Assembly: GCA_029204225.1 (NCBI GenBank)
Contig: CM055102.1
Location: forward strand, 30,415,632 to 30,479,631
DNA: 64,000 nucleotides
Source: Diphasiastrum complanatum
Taxonomy: Eukaryota; Streptophyta; Lycopodiopsida; Lycopodiales; Lycopodiaceae
Reading direction: 5' to 3'
A model generated the notes under the pieces. The model had not been told where the DNA came from, did no database searches, and saw only the letters and a list, made by a program, of their open reading frames with translations. Below, one piece after another: positions 13,651 through 48,696 of the stretch (within the stretch, counting starts at the first letter, position 1; every line of letters begins with the position of its first letter). A program made the translations under genes and the position numbers.

Positions 13651-14420
13651 GGCTTAGACATCATCGTAGATATAAATTCTTTGGTGCAATAAAAAAGTTC
13701 TATTGACAAGTGTTGATGGGAAACTCAGAAAGCCTTTCAAGTTCTCACTATGTTGTTCGACCCGGCACTTGTTTTGGACAAGCAGTTTTTATTTCAGCAT
13801 TCATTGCCTTTTTCAATGTGGTACTCGATGATATTATGGTTATCGTCACCAATATACTCCCCTCTTCAATTCCCTATGACAATAAGGATACTCCTGTTGA
13901 GGGAGGAGAGTTACAAGCATATGGTTGGTCCTTACTTCCGCCCTCTGCACTTAAGTCATTATTGGGCACTTACTAACATGAAAGCAGAAGAAAAATAAGG
14001 CAATAAGACGTAAAAATTAAAGATTTTCAGGCAAATATAGAGAATTGGCTTGACATCCTATCAGAGAAATGCAAAGCAGTCGTCCTTTAAAAGACTTCAA
14101 CTTTGCAAAAAAAAAAAAATTGCTAGCATGTTTGTAATGTATAGAAAGCTAAGCAAGATTACTTAGACTAGATCTGAAGGATGTTAGATGCAAGACAAAG
14201 AGGGGGTTGTCTTCTAACCAGCACAGGCAGATTTTGCAGGAAACTATTTGAAGGATGAGTAGTTATGAATCACTAATATGTTTATGTCTATCAGCCCCGA
14301 CGAAAAGAATGCAAGCAGACAGTGATATATGTTGCCAGCTTTGGAGAGAGCATATCAGCAGTAGACACAAGTACAACCCAACACAATTGACAAGATAGTA
14401 CAGTTGGACCCCGGTAGGTT

Positions 14421-36659
<22,239 letters not shown>

Positions 36660-36899
36660 GTTTCTCTCTTTATCCTTGTCCTAACCCTCGCATGAATATA
36701 GACTATAATCCCACTGCACTTTAGCCCCCAAGTGCACTGCTCCAGCGAGAGCAAAATCTGCAACTGTCACGAGAGCGAAAGTGCAGAATCAAAAGTGAGA
36801 ATGCTACAGTGAACTTCCAATGACAATATCAAATGTGCAGTCCATACATTGACGATTGAAACTTCAAAACCCTAACTCCTAGTGTGATTGTAACCCTGG

Positions 36900-37493
<594 letters not shown>

Positions 37494-37499
37494 GAAAGA

Positions 37500-38200
37500 T
37501 TTTCTAGGACGAAGCAATGGCTACAAAAGGAGCTTTGTCTTAGCCGATTGAAGCCTTTCTCCTGAAAAGACCCTCAAACTTTCTCTGCCAAAAAAACACA
37601 CACTGCCTTTGTACCACGAGATCTCCTCTTGCCACTCTCTTTATCTAAGGTTTTGGTCTTTTCCACTTGAGGGCACTCAAGAACTTACATAGGGTGGTTT
37701 CACATAGGACCATCATGTTTTGAGTCTAGATAGCATCAGATGGCCATTAATGGAGTGTAAGCCCATGAGCCCACCGCGGTCCTAGGGCAAGCGAAGATGC
37801 ACACACAAGTCCAATCATATCTTCATAATTAGTCTTGGTCTCTCAATCTAATTCCTAAATGCTTCATTCCATATGGGCTTCAATACTCTGGAGAATAGAT
37901 TTAAAATGGTGAGTTTAGATGCCAATCAATACCTTGAAGGTGTAACTTGAAGCTATTATCTCTCAACTAGAAACATTGAAGAAAGAGTGGAAAGCTAACA
38001 AAGGCTCGAAGCATAACCAAGAAAACTGCTTAACTCGATGAACATATACCTCCTTTTGTATTTGCTACAACTATACACTCATCATTAGTCAAAATTGTGA
38101 TAAGTAAAATGGAAAGTGGTTCAAGGATTAGCAGCCTTCAACAAGACTATACTTGCACAACCTTTAAACTCAATTATAATAATAAAACTATACTAAATAT
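37500..38200. other. Anonymous DNA
   Basis: No feature recognised; possible remains of an LTR because a minus-strand copia RNase H lies just to the right. Confidence 0.4.
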
Positions 38201-39000
38201 TATAAACAAGGGAATAACCTAATCATTACATTACTTCTAATACTCTTCCATAATGATAAGCTTATGCTCACATACATTCATAAGTGATCTAAAGTACTTA
38301 AATTTAGCTTTACGCAAACGCTTAGTCATCACATTAGCAACCTGATTATTAGTAGAGCAATACACTAGCTCCGCTTCTTTCCAATAAACTATTTCAAGAA
38401 CAAAATGATAATGTGTTTCAATGTGCTTTGTAAGTGTGTGAAAAACTCAAGCCCAAAATTGTAGGTACCCTTAAGATAGCTAAGTAAGTATTTGGAAACT
38501 CTTTGACAATGTTCTCTTGGGTTTCACATCAATTGACTAGTGACCCCAACTACATACGTAATGCCATGACTGGTAGTAGTCAAGTGAATAAGTGATTCAA
38601 CCAATTGTCTAAACAATGTTCCATTCACTTCATCTTTACCTTCACAACAAGTTAGCATTGCATTTCATAGGCATAGAACATTCTTACAGTCAATCATATT
38701 GAACTATTTCAATAACTACCCAATATATTTAGCTTGGGTAAAAAATGACCTTTTCTTTTCATGTCATACTTTTTTGATGCCTAGGTAGAAGTGTAGATTA
38801 CCCAAGCCTTTTATCTCAAATTCTTGAGATAAGTTGCGCTTGATCTTATCAAGTTCATGCTACAACTTCTAATAATCATGGGACCATTCACATGAATAAT
38901 ATATAAAATGATACAATCATCTTTGTGCATAACATAAAGATTCGTATGACATTCACTACAAAGTCTCATGCACGCCTAGGCACTTTGAAATTTATTTCTC
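38200..39000 (-). pseudogene. Copia RT-end and RNase H relic
   Basis: The minus strand reads VTSQLM-NPREHCQRVSKYL (about 38530) and then KHIETHYHFVLEIV (about 38420) and VYCSTNNQVANVMTKRLRKA (about 38350), the copia RNase H C-terminus. Stops are frequent. The primer site at 39737-39726 probably belongs to the same element, implying loss of gag, protease and integrase. Confidence 0.75.
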
Positions 39001-39725
39001 TCTTGTCCCTTTGATTCCAAAGATTGTTTGTTCGGAACACGGGATGAACTCTATAGATTATATATGTGACACATTGATTTAAGCTTTGGAGGTGTTCTTC
39101 ACATCAAATTCATTCGTTTTCACTTTTTTCTCACAGTAGATAGGGCCTTAAAATATAGGACTACTCTTAAAGGACCCAACAATTGATTTTTCATCTATAA
39201 TTCTTTCAATGAAAGAACAGGTTAATTTTTTCCTTCAATATAAATATAAACAAACATCATTATTTTTAAAACATGTTTTGGCTTGTGTGAACACTCGACA
39301 AGAGTTCTTTTACATTTTTTTGTGATTAATTTTTCATAGATTTGAGTCATTAGAAGCTCTGTGATTCACTTTTTACATACTATTTTTTTTCTCATGAAAC
39401 TGCCAAATGTTTTAATGCTTAATGCTCGAAGTCTTTACCAACAGTTGTCATAAAATTTTGTATGCCCTTCTTAGAGCTACCAAGCACAATGTTGAAAACA
39501 AATCTCACGTGAAAAAATGAGAAAATTGTTGGTTTCCAGCTGCCTAATATTTAGTTCCACCTACAAGTACCCATAGCCATAGCCAAGATACAAAATCAAT
39601 GTGATTTTGATCCCTCTTGATCCAAAAATCCCGTAGATTTCATCAAAAATCAACTACACTCTCAAATCCGGGTTTTTCAAGCAATATTTCATCAAGCTCG
39701 ATGCATGAAAATTATCCTTAGGCTA

Positions 39726-39737
39726 GATCTGATACCA
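39726..39737 (-). other. Copia primer binding site (minus strand)
   Basis: TGGTATCAGATC on the minus strand, directly after TTTACA, which fits an LTR ending in CA. The LTR would occupy 39738 and higher. Confidence 0.75.
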
Positions 39738-40380
39738 TGTAAACACTTTCACACATGTGGAGACATCCAAAATGATGCGATTGATCTTCTAAGGTGTGTG
39801 TGATTGCACATGAATCTATCTCTTGATTGATGCAAACAATCTATTTTGACAATGTCAAGGTAAAAGCACACAAGCATGCAATCTGTCATTCAAAAACTAT
39901 CATTCACATAGTGTGGAAATAGTTGATCAAAAAACTAAGTATAAAAACTTGTTGCTCTCAGATAGAGAGCGAATGTAGAAAATTTTCTAAGTGTTGGAGC
40001 TCACACTCTCATAAAAAAACTAAGTGTTAATGCAAACTCTCACTCTCATAGAGTGGCTTGAGATCCAAGATAGGTGACAACATAGCTCAATGATTGGACC
40101 ATTTTGGTACACCTCTTGATTCTATTGGTCCACATGGTCAAATAGCATTATGAGGTGCAATCCTCGCTCTCTCTACCATCATGCCAAGGGCAAGTAACCT
40201 ACACTAACTCGAGCTAATTTAAATCATAGTTTGCTCCAAATTTAACCACTAGCAAATTTATGTAGGAAAATACTAAGAATTTTTCCTCAGAGAACACGAT
40301 GATAGTTTGAATAAATCAAACTAATATCAGTGTCTTCAATCATGCCTGTTGCTGATCTATGTAGCAATAGAGCAGTTTCT
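39738..40380 (-). repeat. Probable copia LTR (minus strand), outer end unknown
   Basis: Inferred from the adjoining primer site and the CA end. It contains a CACACATGTGG motif near 39748 and short ACTCTCATA duplications near 40005-40060. Confidence 0.45.
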
Positions 40381-40794
40381 ACTTTGATTGAATAAAGCTT
40401 GCAGATATAGGAGACATATGTGTGAGTGTGATAGACATTTTTAGATAATCAGAAACAACTGATAAAATCATCTGTTGTAAACTTTGATCAATCGTAATTT
40501 TGATTCTGATTCTTTTGTATACATCTCTTGTTGCCTTGTTGTTTTTACAATTAGTAAGTGCATATGTAATTATATTGTCACAGGATAGGTCTTTTGGCCT
40601 TCTTCCTTCTGTAATAGATGATCTAACCATTAAGACCGTTGATATTCGACAACATTCTGTTTCCAGACTCGAAAGGTTATTGTTCGAGATAGTTTATCTG
40701 TCGAGACAATTTATTGTTCGAGATAGTTTATATGTCGATACAATTTATCTGGCGAGACAATTTATTGTTCGAGACAGTTTATCTATCGAGTTCG

Positions 40795-40925
40795 TCTCAA
40801 GTTTAAGTTTGAGTTTGAACAAAAATAAAAATGTTTCGAGTTTAAATTCAAATTTGAGTTCGAGTTTGTCAGCCTTTGTCAATTAGACTGTGCACTTTGT
40901 TGGTAGATCTGAGATTTGTCTGTAG
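40795..40925 (-). repeat. LTR-derived repeat, 3' copy of copia M
   Basis: This stretch, around GTTTGTCAGCCTTTGTCAAT and the following bases, recurs at 50443-50575 in the same orientation. It directly follows the RNase H stop of copia M, as a 3' LTR should. The true LTR extends further left by an unknown amount. Confidence 0.7.
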
Positions 40926-40929
40926 GTAT

Positions 40930-41829
40930 TTAGACGGTCTTCGGTATCTTCTTTTCGACTAAGTCTCGAATAACATGATACTTGATAACTATATGTTTCA
41001 TTTTTGAATGAAACACAAAATCTTTTGTAAGATAGATAGTTGAAGTGTTATCCATTAAGAAGACATAAGCTTCAGAAATAGTTTCATCAAATCCTTCCAA
41101 CATTTGTTTGATCCAAATTAGCTCGTTTGCCATCTTAGCTGCTGCTACATATTCGGCCTCACACGAAGATTGAGCCATTGTTGTTTGCTTCTTGTTTATT
41201 CAAGTATGGCTGCGCTAAATGCTAGAGTACAACCTCCTAAAATACTTTTGCTATCATCCTTCATGGATGCCCAGCTTTTGTCACTATAAGCTTTGATCCA
41301 AAATCCATCAAATAACACAATCCATACTCTTTCGATTCTTGGAGATATTGTACTACTTTTTTTGCTAACTTCCAATGAGATGATCCTGGGTTCTAATTAA
41401 ATTGGCTTAGTCTATATACTGAAAATGCTATATTAGGTCTGTGTTGTCTGTAAGTTACAACAATGATCCAATCAGCCTTCGATAGGGTGTATTGGCCATT
41501 CGTTTCTCTTGTTTGAGAGTCTGCGCACAATCTGCCTTACTCAGTATTGTTTCAGGTATCATGGCAGTATCCACACCTTTGCATTCGAGCATGTTGAAAT
41601 CATTCGATGATTTTCCGAGTATACTTTTGCTGGTGAAGATACACTCACCTTCAAAGTCTCTTTCGATCTGTAAGCCTAGATATATTTTTGCTTCTCCTAG
41701 GTCAGTGATCTCAAATATTCTAGAAAAGTCTCTTTTGACATCTGAAATCAATTTATCTTTTCTTGAGAAGATAAGAGTGTCATCAACATAAACAACTAGA
41801 ATGATAATTTTATCTTTAACATGTTTGAT
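40930..41829 (-). pseudogene. Copia M, second half: RT (YVDD) and RNase H
   Basis: On the minus strand, starting at 41829, the coding resumes in the middle of RT with IKHVKDKIIILVVYVDD (catalytic motif intact). Then come ITDLGEAKIYLGLQIERDF, the C-terminal RT, and RNase H with AQSSCEAEYVAAAKMANE and a normal stop near 40930. Stops near 41400 and 41330. The first half lies at 48697-50440. The six bases ATCAAA (41824-41829) also occur at 48697-48702. Confidence 0.85.
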
Positions 41830-41964
41830 TGCAAAAATATGATAGATAATAGTAGCAAAAACTTCCTACTTCCAGTGCATGACTACGCCTATCAAAAATT
41901 GAACAAAGTAGTAGTGATGGAAATCACATTCAATCTTTAGCAACTAACTTTGAAATCGCTAGAT

Positions 41965-42423
41965 ACTAAGTGATTACGTTACCAAACATGAAGTATTGGA
42001 TTCTTAGACAATTTCTATTAGTTACAAAAGCAATACTTCGGTGCTGGAATTTTGCAAAGAGATAAACAAATCCTTTATCTTTCGTACAAATGTGGTCAGG
42101 TCTTTGCCATCCCATTGTAGGTAAGTCAATTGGTCCTCCAAGAACATGACTTGATTTTGAGATCAAGTCTCATTCTTGGTTCATAGTTCTTCCCACAATT
42201 CTTTCGCATTTGAAGTCGATAAAAGATCTAGCATTATGTTGTCATGCACTGAAGACGCAATAATTGCTATAGCTTTGTCATTTTTTTCCATCCATTCACA
42301 AAGTTCCTTGTCAGGAGCAATTGGCTTATCCTCTGATGGTTCTACCCATTGCCATAGACCTTCACCCTTTAGTACGAGTGAAGTTTTTAACCTCCAAACT
42401 AAATAGTTCGAACCTTCTGCATT
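41965..42423 (-). pseudogene. Copia gag (UBN2 type) fragment, minus strand
   Basis: SNYLVWRLKTSLVLKGEGLW and KELCEWMEKNDKAIAI lead into LEDQLTYLQWDGKDLTTFVR and IKDLFISLQN, clear UBN2 gag. The N-terminus is cut exactly where the gypsy B LTR begins at 42424. It is related to the plus-strand gag at 47078. Confidence 0.85.
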
Positions 42424-43060
42424 TGTTGGGGGTATTCCCAACAAAGTGTAAATAAATAAAATCCTCCAATAAAATGTGTTGCGAGGGCATGGCGTCCTGC
42501 GTGTATAAGCCCATGGCCCAATGAGCATGCAATTGAAGTTGTAAATAAAATAAACTTGACTTGGGCCTTGTAATTAAAATAAAACTAGAGGCCCAATATC
42601 ATTTTTAAACTTAGAGATCACTTTTTAGAGTTGGGTCCAAATTGGGACTCACATGAATCTTGTGATTTCTAATGTACTTGTGGACCCTTAGATCAAGTTG
42701 GGTCCAAGATGAATGGTTAGGATCATTGTGAATACTAGCCAATAAGATTGAGGGGCAAGGGCCTTCCCCATTTTATAAAAAGGCACCATTTGTACACTAT
42801 TTCCATGCTTAATGAGAAGGAAGAAACTCTACCATTTTTGGAAGAGAAGCATCCTTATTTGCTATTCACTACTTGCTATTGCTCTTGGTTGTGTTTTCTA
42901 TTGCTTTCTATTTCCATGTTTATTGTTTGCCATAGTGAATGTTTTTCCATTAGCAAGCATAAGGAACATTTGAGCTAACCTCCACTCTCACTCTCTTTCT
43001 CTCTCTTTCTCTTCTCTTCTCAATCTCTTCTTCTCCATTCCTTCCCTTAAACCAAACTAT
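42424..43060 (+). repeat. 5' LTR of gypsy element B (right end approximate)
   Basis: The LTR starts TGTTGGGGGTATTCCCAACA, a 20-base imperfect palindrome, right at the break in the copia gag. A TTTATAAAAAGGC core-promoter candidate lies at about 42773-42785, and a pyrimidine-rich tract at 42985-43060. The 3' end and primer site are eroded. Confidence 0.6.
42772..42785 (+). promoter_or_regulatory. TATA box of gypsy B LTR
   Basis: TTTTATAAAAAGGC lies inside the LTR at a position expected for the U3/R boundary. Assigned by motif only. Confidence 0.45.
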
Positions 43061-43199
43061 GATGAATATTAGTGTAGAGGAGTAGAGTTAAAGAGGAGTA
43101 GTATAGTGGTGAGTAGAGTTAAAGGAGAAAGTAGGAAATTAACTAAAAGTAACTTCTATGCATAGTTAGGCATTTCCACTAACTAGTTTAGTTGCATTT

Positions 43200-44438
43200 T
43201 AGCTATTTTCTTGCTTTTTAGAGTAGTTTAGGTAGATTTTTGGGAGTTTAGAGTTTTTTTTGTGTTTGGACTGTTCACAGCTAGCGGAGGAGGTGTGAGA
43301 GGGTAGAGGAGGCCCTGAACAACCTCTAAGGGCTTGAAACCCAAACCAATCATCCAAAAAACTCAAAAAACACACCAATCTGCATTTTGAAGGAAAAAAG
43401 AGCCAAAAAAACTCATCAGATTTTTATATCTCCAGAATCAGTGGGAATTGACCCTTGCATGACTGGCAGCAGCTCCAGGATACTGTCCCAGACCTGCATA
43501 GAAGCCTGCGAGAGTTAGTTCCAAGCAGATTGTAAAAATCAGAGAAAAATCATAAAAAATTCAAAAAACCCTTGAAAAAATCCAAATCTTCATAAGAACT
43601 CTCACAGAGCTTTCTGAAGTTCCATCTCAGTGAGACCATGACACAAAGAAGCTTGCGAGAGTTAGTTTGATGATTAAGTGCCTGTGCGAGAGTTCCAATA
43701 AAAAAAAGACGGGAAAGTATCAGTGAACCCTCGCAGACAGTGAAATTTTCAGTTCCAATGGTCAAGAACTCTCGCAGAGGATTCTGAAGTTCCATCTTAG
43801 TGAAACCAGGACACAGAAGAGCTTGTGAGAGTTAGTTTGATTCCAGTGAGCAAAAAATTGGATCTAAGTGCTAAAAACTCACTAAAAAGTGAAGATCTAG
43901 CAAATTCTTCCAGTAAGGACTCTCGCAGACCCTCTCAATCGATTTAGAATGTCAAATTACATCAGTGATGAAGCCTGCGAGAGATAGTATGAAGATTTGG
44001 TGAAGAGCAAGCACAAAAAGTGATTTTGAACCCTCGCAGACAATGAAATTTTCACTTCTTGCAAGAGTTAACTCTCGCAGAGAATTATATAATGAGATCT
44101 GACCCAGATCCAACTATAGTGAAGCTTGCGAGAGTTACTTCCCAGAGATCTGAAAGATATCAAGTTTTTTACCTGCAAAAACAGCCAAAGAACCCTCGCA
44201 CAACCAACCCTCACACAAGATAACCCTCGCAGACTAGATCAGTGGAAAGATCTACATCATATTCAGCTACTGTCAAAATCTCAGGTCAATCAGTGCAAGG
44301 AGTAAAAAGTTATCAAGGAAAAACCACCTTAAAAGGCCTAAAATTCATTCCGACCTATCAGATCGATCAGATCCTTGAAGATCCAGACTGCATCCTACTG
44401 TATAAGCAAGATCCAATCACTTTGGAACGCACCATTAG
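43200..44438 (+). other. Gypsy B 5' leader with repeated CTCGCAGA / TGCGAGAG motifs
   Basis: Non-coding leader between LTR and gag. CTCGCA(GA) occurs at least eight times and the inverted form TGCGAGAG(TTAGTT) at least six times within 43500-44240, often alternating. Leader A (640-830) has fewer and more diverged copies. Confidence 0.75.
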
Positions 44439-47045
44439 ATGAATTTGAGATCGGGACGATCAATAGCACGAAGGATAGCAGATCAGACACCACACCTTCC
44501 CAGATTAGCAGCTATGCAACAAGAGGCAGAACCGGAACCAGCACCAATGGATCCAATGGGCCACCCGTACCTGTCGCACCCTTGCATGCAGTTCGAAGAG
44601 CACCACGGATGGAGATACCAAAATACGATGGATCATCAGATCCCATCTGATTCCTCCAGATCTATGAGCAAGCTTGTGAAATCTACGACGAACGAACACC
44701 TGCAGAGAAGCTGATGCTATTTTCTATGTCCTTGCTTGTAGTGGCTCAAGATTGGTTTTTCAACCTGTCAGAGGAAGAAAAATCCACATGGGAAGCGGTT
44801 AAAGCGACTCTCATTACGCGCTTTAAACCAAGAAAGTTCCTAGAAGACTTGTTTCTCCTGCTAAGCAAAGTCAAGATGGGAAAATGAGAAAGGGTCCGGG
44901 ACTATATTGAATGGGTCAAACATCTACGATCCGAATGCAGTGTAGCCCTGACTCCCGATCATGCGGTGATCATGTGGTTCCTAGCCGGATTACCACGAAG
45001 CATCAGAAGAGAACTGAAACGACGGGAGTAGTATGCTACTCTGCAAGAAGCTATGAAAGATGTCATCAGGGAAGAGGATGAGGGATCTGACGACGAATAT
45101 CCTTCCACCCACACTCCTACTCCCTCAATCGCATCATCATCATCAAACGCATCCCCTCTATCCACAGAACTGCTATTGGAGCAAATGACAAAATTACATA
45201 AACAGCAAATGGAGCAACTTACAGCGCAGTTTGACCAGAAACTGAAGGCCTTACAAGGAACTGTAGCAGTAACTCCACATCAACAGGAACCAAACCAGCT
45301 GCAGTATCCTCGACGAGAAAATGTATGGTCTTCCATATGCATGCAAAATCATACAGCGAACGAGTGTCCAGTCCTAAAGCAAAATTTGAGACTGACACAT
45401 AGATTCTGCCATCTGTGCAATGCAACATCGCACGATACGACATTTTGCCCGTTTAACCCCATGGTTGTTCAACAGAAGAGAAGTCCTTATCAGACTTCTT
45501 ATCCTTATCATTAAGGAGCACCTAACGTGGCACCAAGGTACGGTGCACCCAATCAACCACAACGCATGGCCTTACCTGCTCCACCAGGGCCAGCCCATCA
45601 GCAAGTGGCCCATGTAAACCTTGTTGAAAATTGTCACTTCTCACTTGACATTGGTTCATGTAAATATTGATCAAACATTAGAATATGTTGATGATATGAT
45701 TTCACACATGTGGAGCCTGTTCCCACGTGTGAAAGGATGTACTTTTCATGTTTGTATATATCCAAATTGATTTTGTATCATTCTAGTTAGTGTGAACATG
45801 AAATGACTAGTTTTTAGTCAAGTTGACTAGTCACCTACAAATTAGCTTTTCCTTGCATGTGCATGAGTAAATGCTCCCACATGGCAAGTGGATGTTCACA
45901 CGTGTGTATAGAGTACTAGAAGATAAGAGTTGACCATTTTCCTTAGATCCTATTTTGTAGGGAATATTCCTATATTATAGGAGACTAGCTTTCTGGATTT
46001 TAGTCATATTCTAGAAGGTCAACTATTGGATAAGGATCAAGGATGGATAAAATGGATAGATCTGAGTGATGTGGCACTCTTCACACATGTGAAGGCCTGC
46101 TGGACTGTACCAGACTCATGGATGTACTTGATCCATAAAAGGATCATCATTTTGCTAAGAAAATTGATGAGACTTTTGCACTCTACACTTTTGTGAGATT
46201 TCTAGTCATTTGTCTTGTGATTTTTATGCATGATTGCTATCTAGTATCATTGTACTTGTTGTTTCAGTTGCAGGCCGTACAGTGGACAGTACTCCACACG
46301 TGTGAAGCCGCTCTCACTAAAAAAATGATGTGTTGATCCATTGCTCTTGCTTAAATCCAAGTGTAGTGAATCTAGATCAAGATCTAATGTGTAGAACTTG
46401 ATAGATTCATTGATTAAGCAACCAATAACTCTCTATGAACCTAACAGCAACAGAACAAGAAATGCAAATGCCACCTCAACCTGAGCAGCAGCAGTGGTAC
46501 GGACCAGATGAACATTTATGGATCCTGTCATAAATGAATATGTTTCGGCCTATGCAGCTCATACTCAACGTCAAGGTTGAAGAAATTACGGTTGCTATGG
46601 ATGCGGCGAGGGACACAGAATTGCAGAATGTCCCTACAAGGGACAATATACAACCTCCTACCGGGATTGCAGTTATGGACACTGTTTCAAGAATTGTCCA
46701 TTTAAACTTGGAACCAGTGCACCTCTTAACCTCACTGCCATACAACAATCAGCAGTTCCAGCGAGGATGCCATCGAAAGGTCAACACGACCACGCTCTTG
46801 TGTTAGCTGTTACGCGAGCACAGAAGAGGAAGGAAGTGGCTCCCTCACCACCACCATTGGTCACTGATGACCAACCCTCAACTTCAGCGCCATATCCAAA
46901 TGTGAGGGAAGAGAGAAGACAGTTCCAAAAAATAAGACACTAGGTACAAAAAGCACAAGAGGAGGAAAAAGAGCAAGAACGAAACAATCCCACAGAACCT
47001 CCAGTCGGTGTCGAATGGAAACCGCGAATGGGCTCACAACTGCGC
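44439..47045 (+). pseudogene. Gypsy gag pseudogene B
   Basis: It starts MNLRSGRSIARRIADQ. The gag domain (PRMEIPKYDGSSDPI, then DWFFNLSEEEKSTWEAV and SIRRELKRRE) is followed by an acidic Ser-rich linker, a coiled EQMTKLHKQQMEQL stretch, and a Cys/His cluster at about 45340-45450. After the 816 bp insertion at 45622-46437 come a CYGCGEGH-AEC knuckle (about 46590-46635) and a second Cys cluster. Stops at about 44649, 44886, 45030 and 45513 plus frameshifts kill it. It ends against a copia gag near 47045, so protease and pol are missing. Confidence 0.85.
45622..46437. mobile_element. 816 bp insertion with 5 bp target duplication, probable solo LTR
   Basis: It interrupts gypsy B gag relative to copy A. 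AACCT flanks it on both sides (45617-45621 and 46438-46442). It starts TGTTGAAAATTGTCA, close to the start of the right-edge copia LTR (TGTGAAAAATTGTCA at 61487), but ends CTCTATG rather than CA. It contains five CACATGTG/CACGTGTG-type palindromes. No coding. Confidence 0.75.
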
Positions 47046-47077
47046 AACCATCAACAAGAGAACACACTTCAGAAGCA

Positions 47078-47822
47078 ATGGCTTCATTAAGCAACATACA
47101 GAGCAAGATCTGTATAGTTCTGGAATCTTCAGGATCTAACTTTCTGGTCTGAAAAGTTAAGACATCATTGATACTCAAGGGTGAAGGTTTATTCCCCTGA
47201 GTAGATGGCACAGAGGAGATGCCTACGACATCAGGCAAAGAGCTATGCGAGTGGAGGGAGAAAAATGACAAGGTAGTAGCCTTGCTATCATCTTCCATCA
47301 AAGATAGTCTCACGCTTGACCTGGCTACACTCTTCAAGGCAAAGGAGATGTGGGATACACTGCTCACGATATTTCAAACGAAATCAAGAAGTCAAATAAT
47401 GATGCTGGAAGATCAGTTGACAAATCTACAGTGGGATGGGAAAGACCTCACTTCTTTTGTAAGGAAGATGAATGATCTATTTCTATCACTACATAACTCT
47501 GGAGCAGAGAATGTAGTGTCAACTGAGAAGCAGCTCACTTACCTGTTGAGAGCCTTACCCAGATCTTTCCAGATGATGAGAACCCTGCTCGCGAAAGATC
47601 CTACAATGACCCTCGAAAAGACAATTGTCGAGATTTGAGAGGAAGTCGAGGCTAGAGAACACCTTGATCACAAGGATGGTTCTGACCAAGCCCTCTACGA
47701 CAACAAAGAAAAATCCAAGAGACAATTGAAGCCTAAGAGGGAGTCAAATCAAAGGCAGGATCGTGATTATACTGAACGCAATAAGAAGATAGTATTGATT
47801 CAGAAAAACACAAACAAATGCT
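47078..47822 (+). pseudogene. Copia gag (UBN2 type), plus strand
   Basis: It starts MASLSNIQSKICIVLESSGS and includes VKTSLILKGEGLF, KELCEWREKNDKVVALLSSS, LEDQLTNLQWDGKDLTSFVR and LLRALPRSF. Stops (two in the first 50 codons, one near 47637) interrupt otherwise good similarity to UBN2 gag. It begins 30 bp after gypsy B breaks off. Downstream pol is absent; the plus-strand pol at 51.9 kb may or may not be its partner. Confidence 0.85.
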
Positions 47823-48696
47823 AATGAGCGTAAGACAATAGCGGATAAAAACCATGCACTCTAAGCTGTCTTTGAGTAACTGAGAATAAGTCTGATAATA
47901 AGCAGCTATGCTGATAAGCAATAGCGCAATAGCAACTCTAAAATAAAATTCTAAAAGATTGAGCTAGAATGCTCAAGAGAGTTCAAGTTTGAAAGCTTGA
48001 TAGAGAGCTAACTACAATACTTGCTGAACTTGATCTCTTCGATCATTTTTGTAATCATAAAATGTATGAATATGAACAACTATTTCTACTAATAAATTAG
48101 GTCATCAATTGCGATTGCCAGTTGGCTGGTACGCTGGCATCCATCCGGTTCCTTGTCATTGATTGTTGATAAGTGGTGGAAATTGGTCGTAAAACGTCTG
48201 TCTGCATAAATGAACGAAATTGTCATTTCTACAGAAATGAACTAAAATAGCCACAGGCGACACTGTCGCAAAAATTCAAAAAATGCAACAGTGTCGAGAT
48301 TTTGCGAAAAATCCGACAGTGCCTTAAAACTGATTTAGGGTTGTCCCACACATTGTCAGAGTCATTTCCTTAACATTTGAGGCACTTTTGAAAAAGCAAA
48401 AAATGCGACTCTGCATATTTGCTCGCAAATCCTGACAGGCGAAAAATGCGAAAAAGACAACACTGCATTTTTACACGAGATTCCTGACAGACGACAGTTT
48501 CGCAAAAATGCGAAAAAGTTGAAGTGAGAGAAAATGCAACATTGTTGTCAAACTTCATGTATTTCTACAGACTGTGTAAACACACTTGTAAAACTGCAGA
48601 CTGTGTAAAGACACAGGAAAATGCGCAGAACTGGATAAACAAAGGATGAAGATTGAAACCGATTATTTGATTAGTAAGAAGGATAATAATCCAACA
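47823..48696. repeat. LTR-like non-coding block ending at a copia break point
   Basis: Non-coding, with repeated GCGAAAAA/GACAGTGTCG motifs (48245-48520) and a duplicated CAGACTGTGTAAA near 48575-48610. It ends AATCCAACA exactly where the copia M RT is interrupted (48696), as an LTR ending in CA would. The left end is undefined. Confidence 0.45.

Noticed and set aside
13710-13998. Two overlapping frames of 80-90 codons
   Set aside because: No domain, overlapping frames of similar quality and no splice context; likely chance.
42424-42443. Palindrome TGTTGGGG...AACA as a possible terminator or operator
   Set aside because: It marks the start of an LTR at a clear break in copia gag, which explains it better.
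46861-47367. 168-codon minus-strand frame
   Set aside because: It is the antisense of gypsy gag B and the copia gag starting at 47078; no domain of its own.
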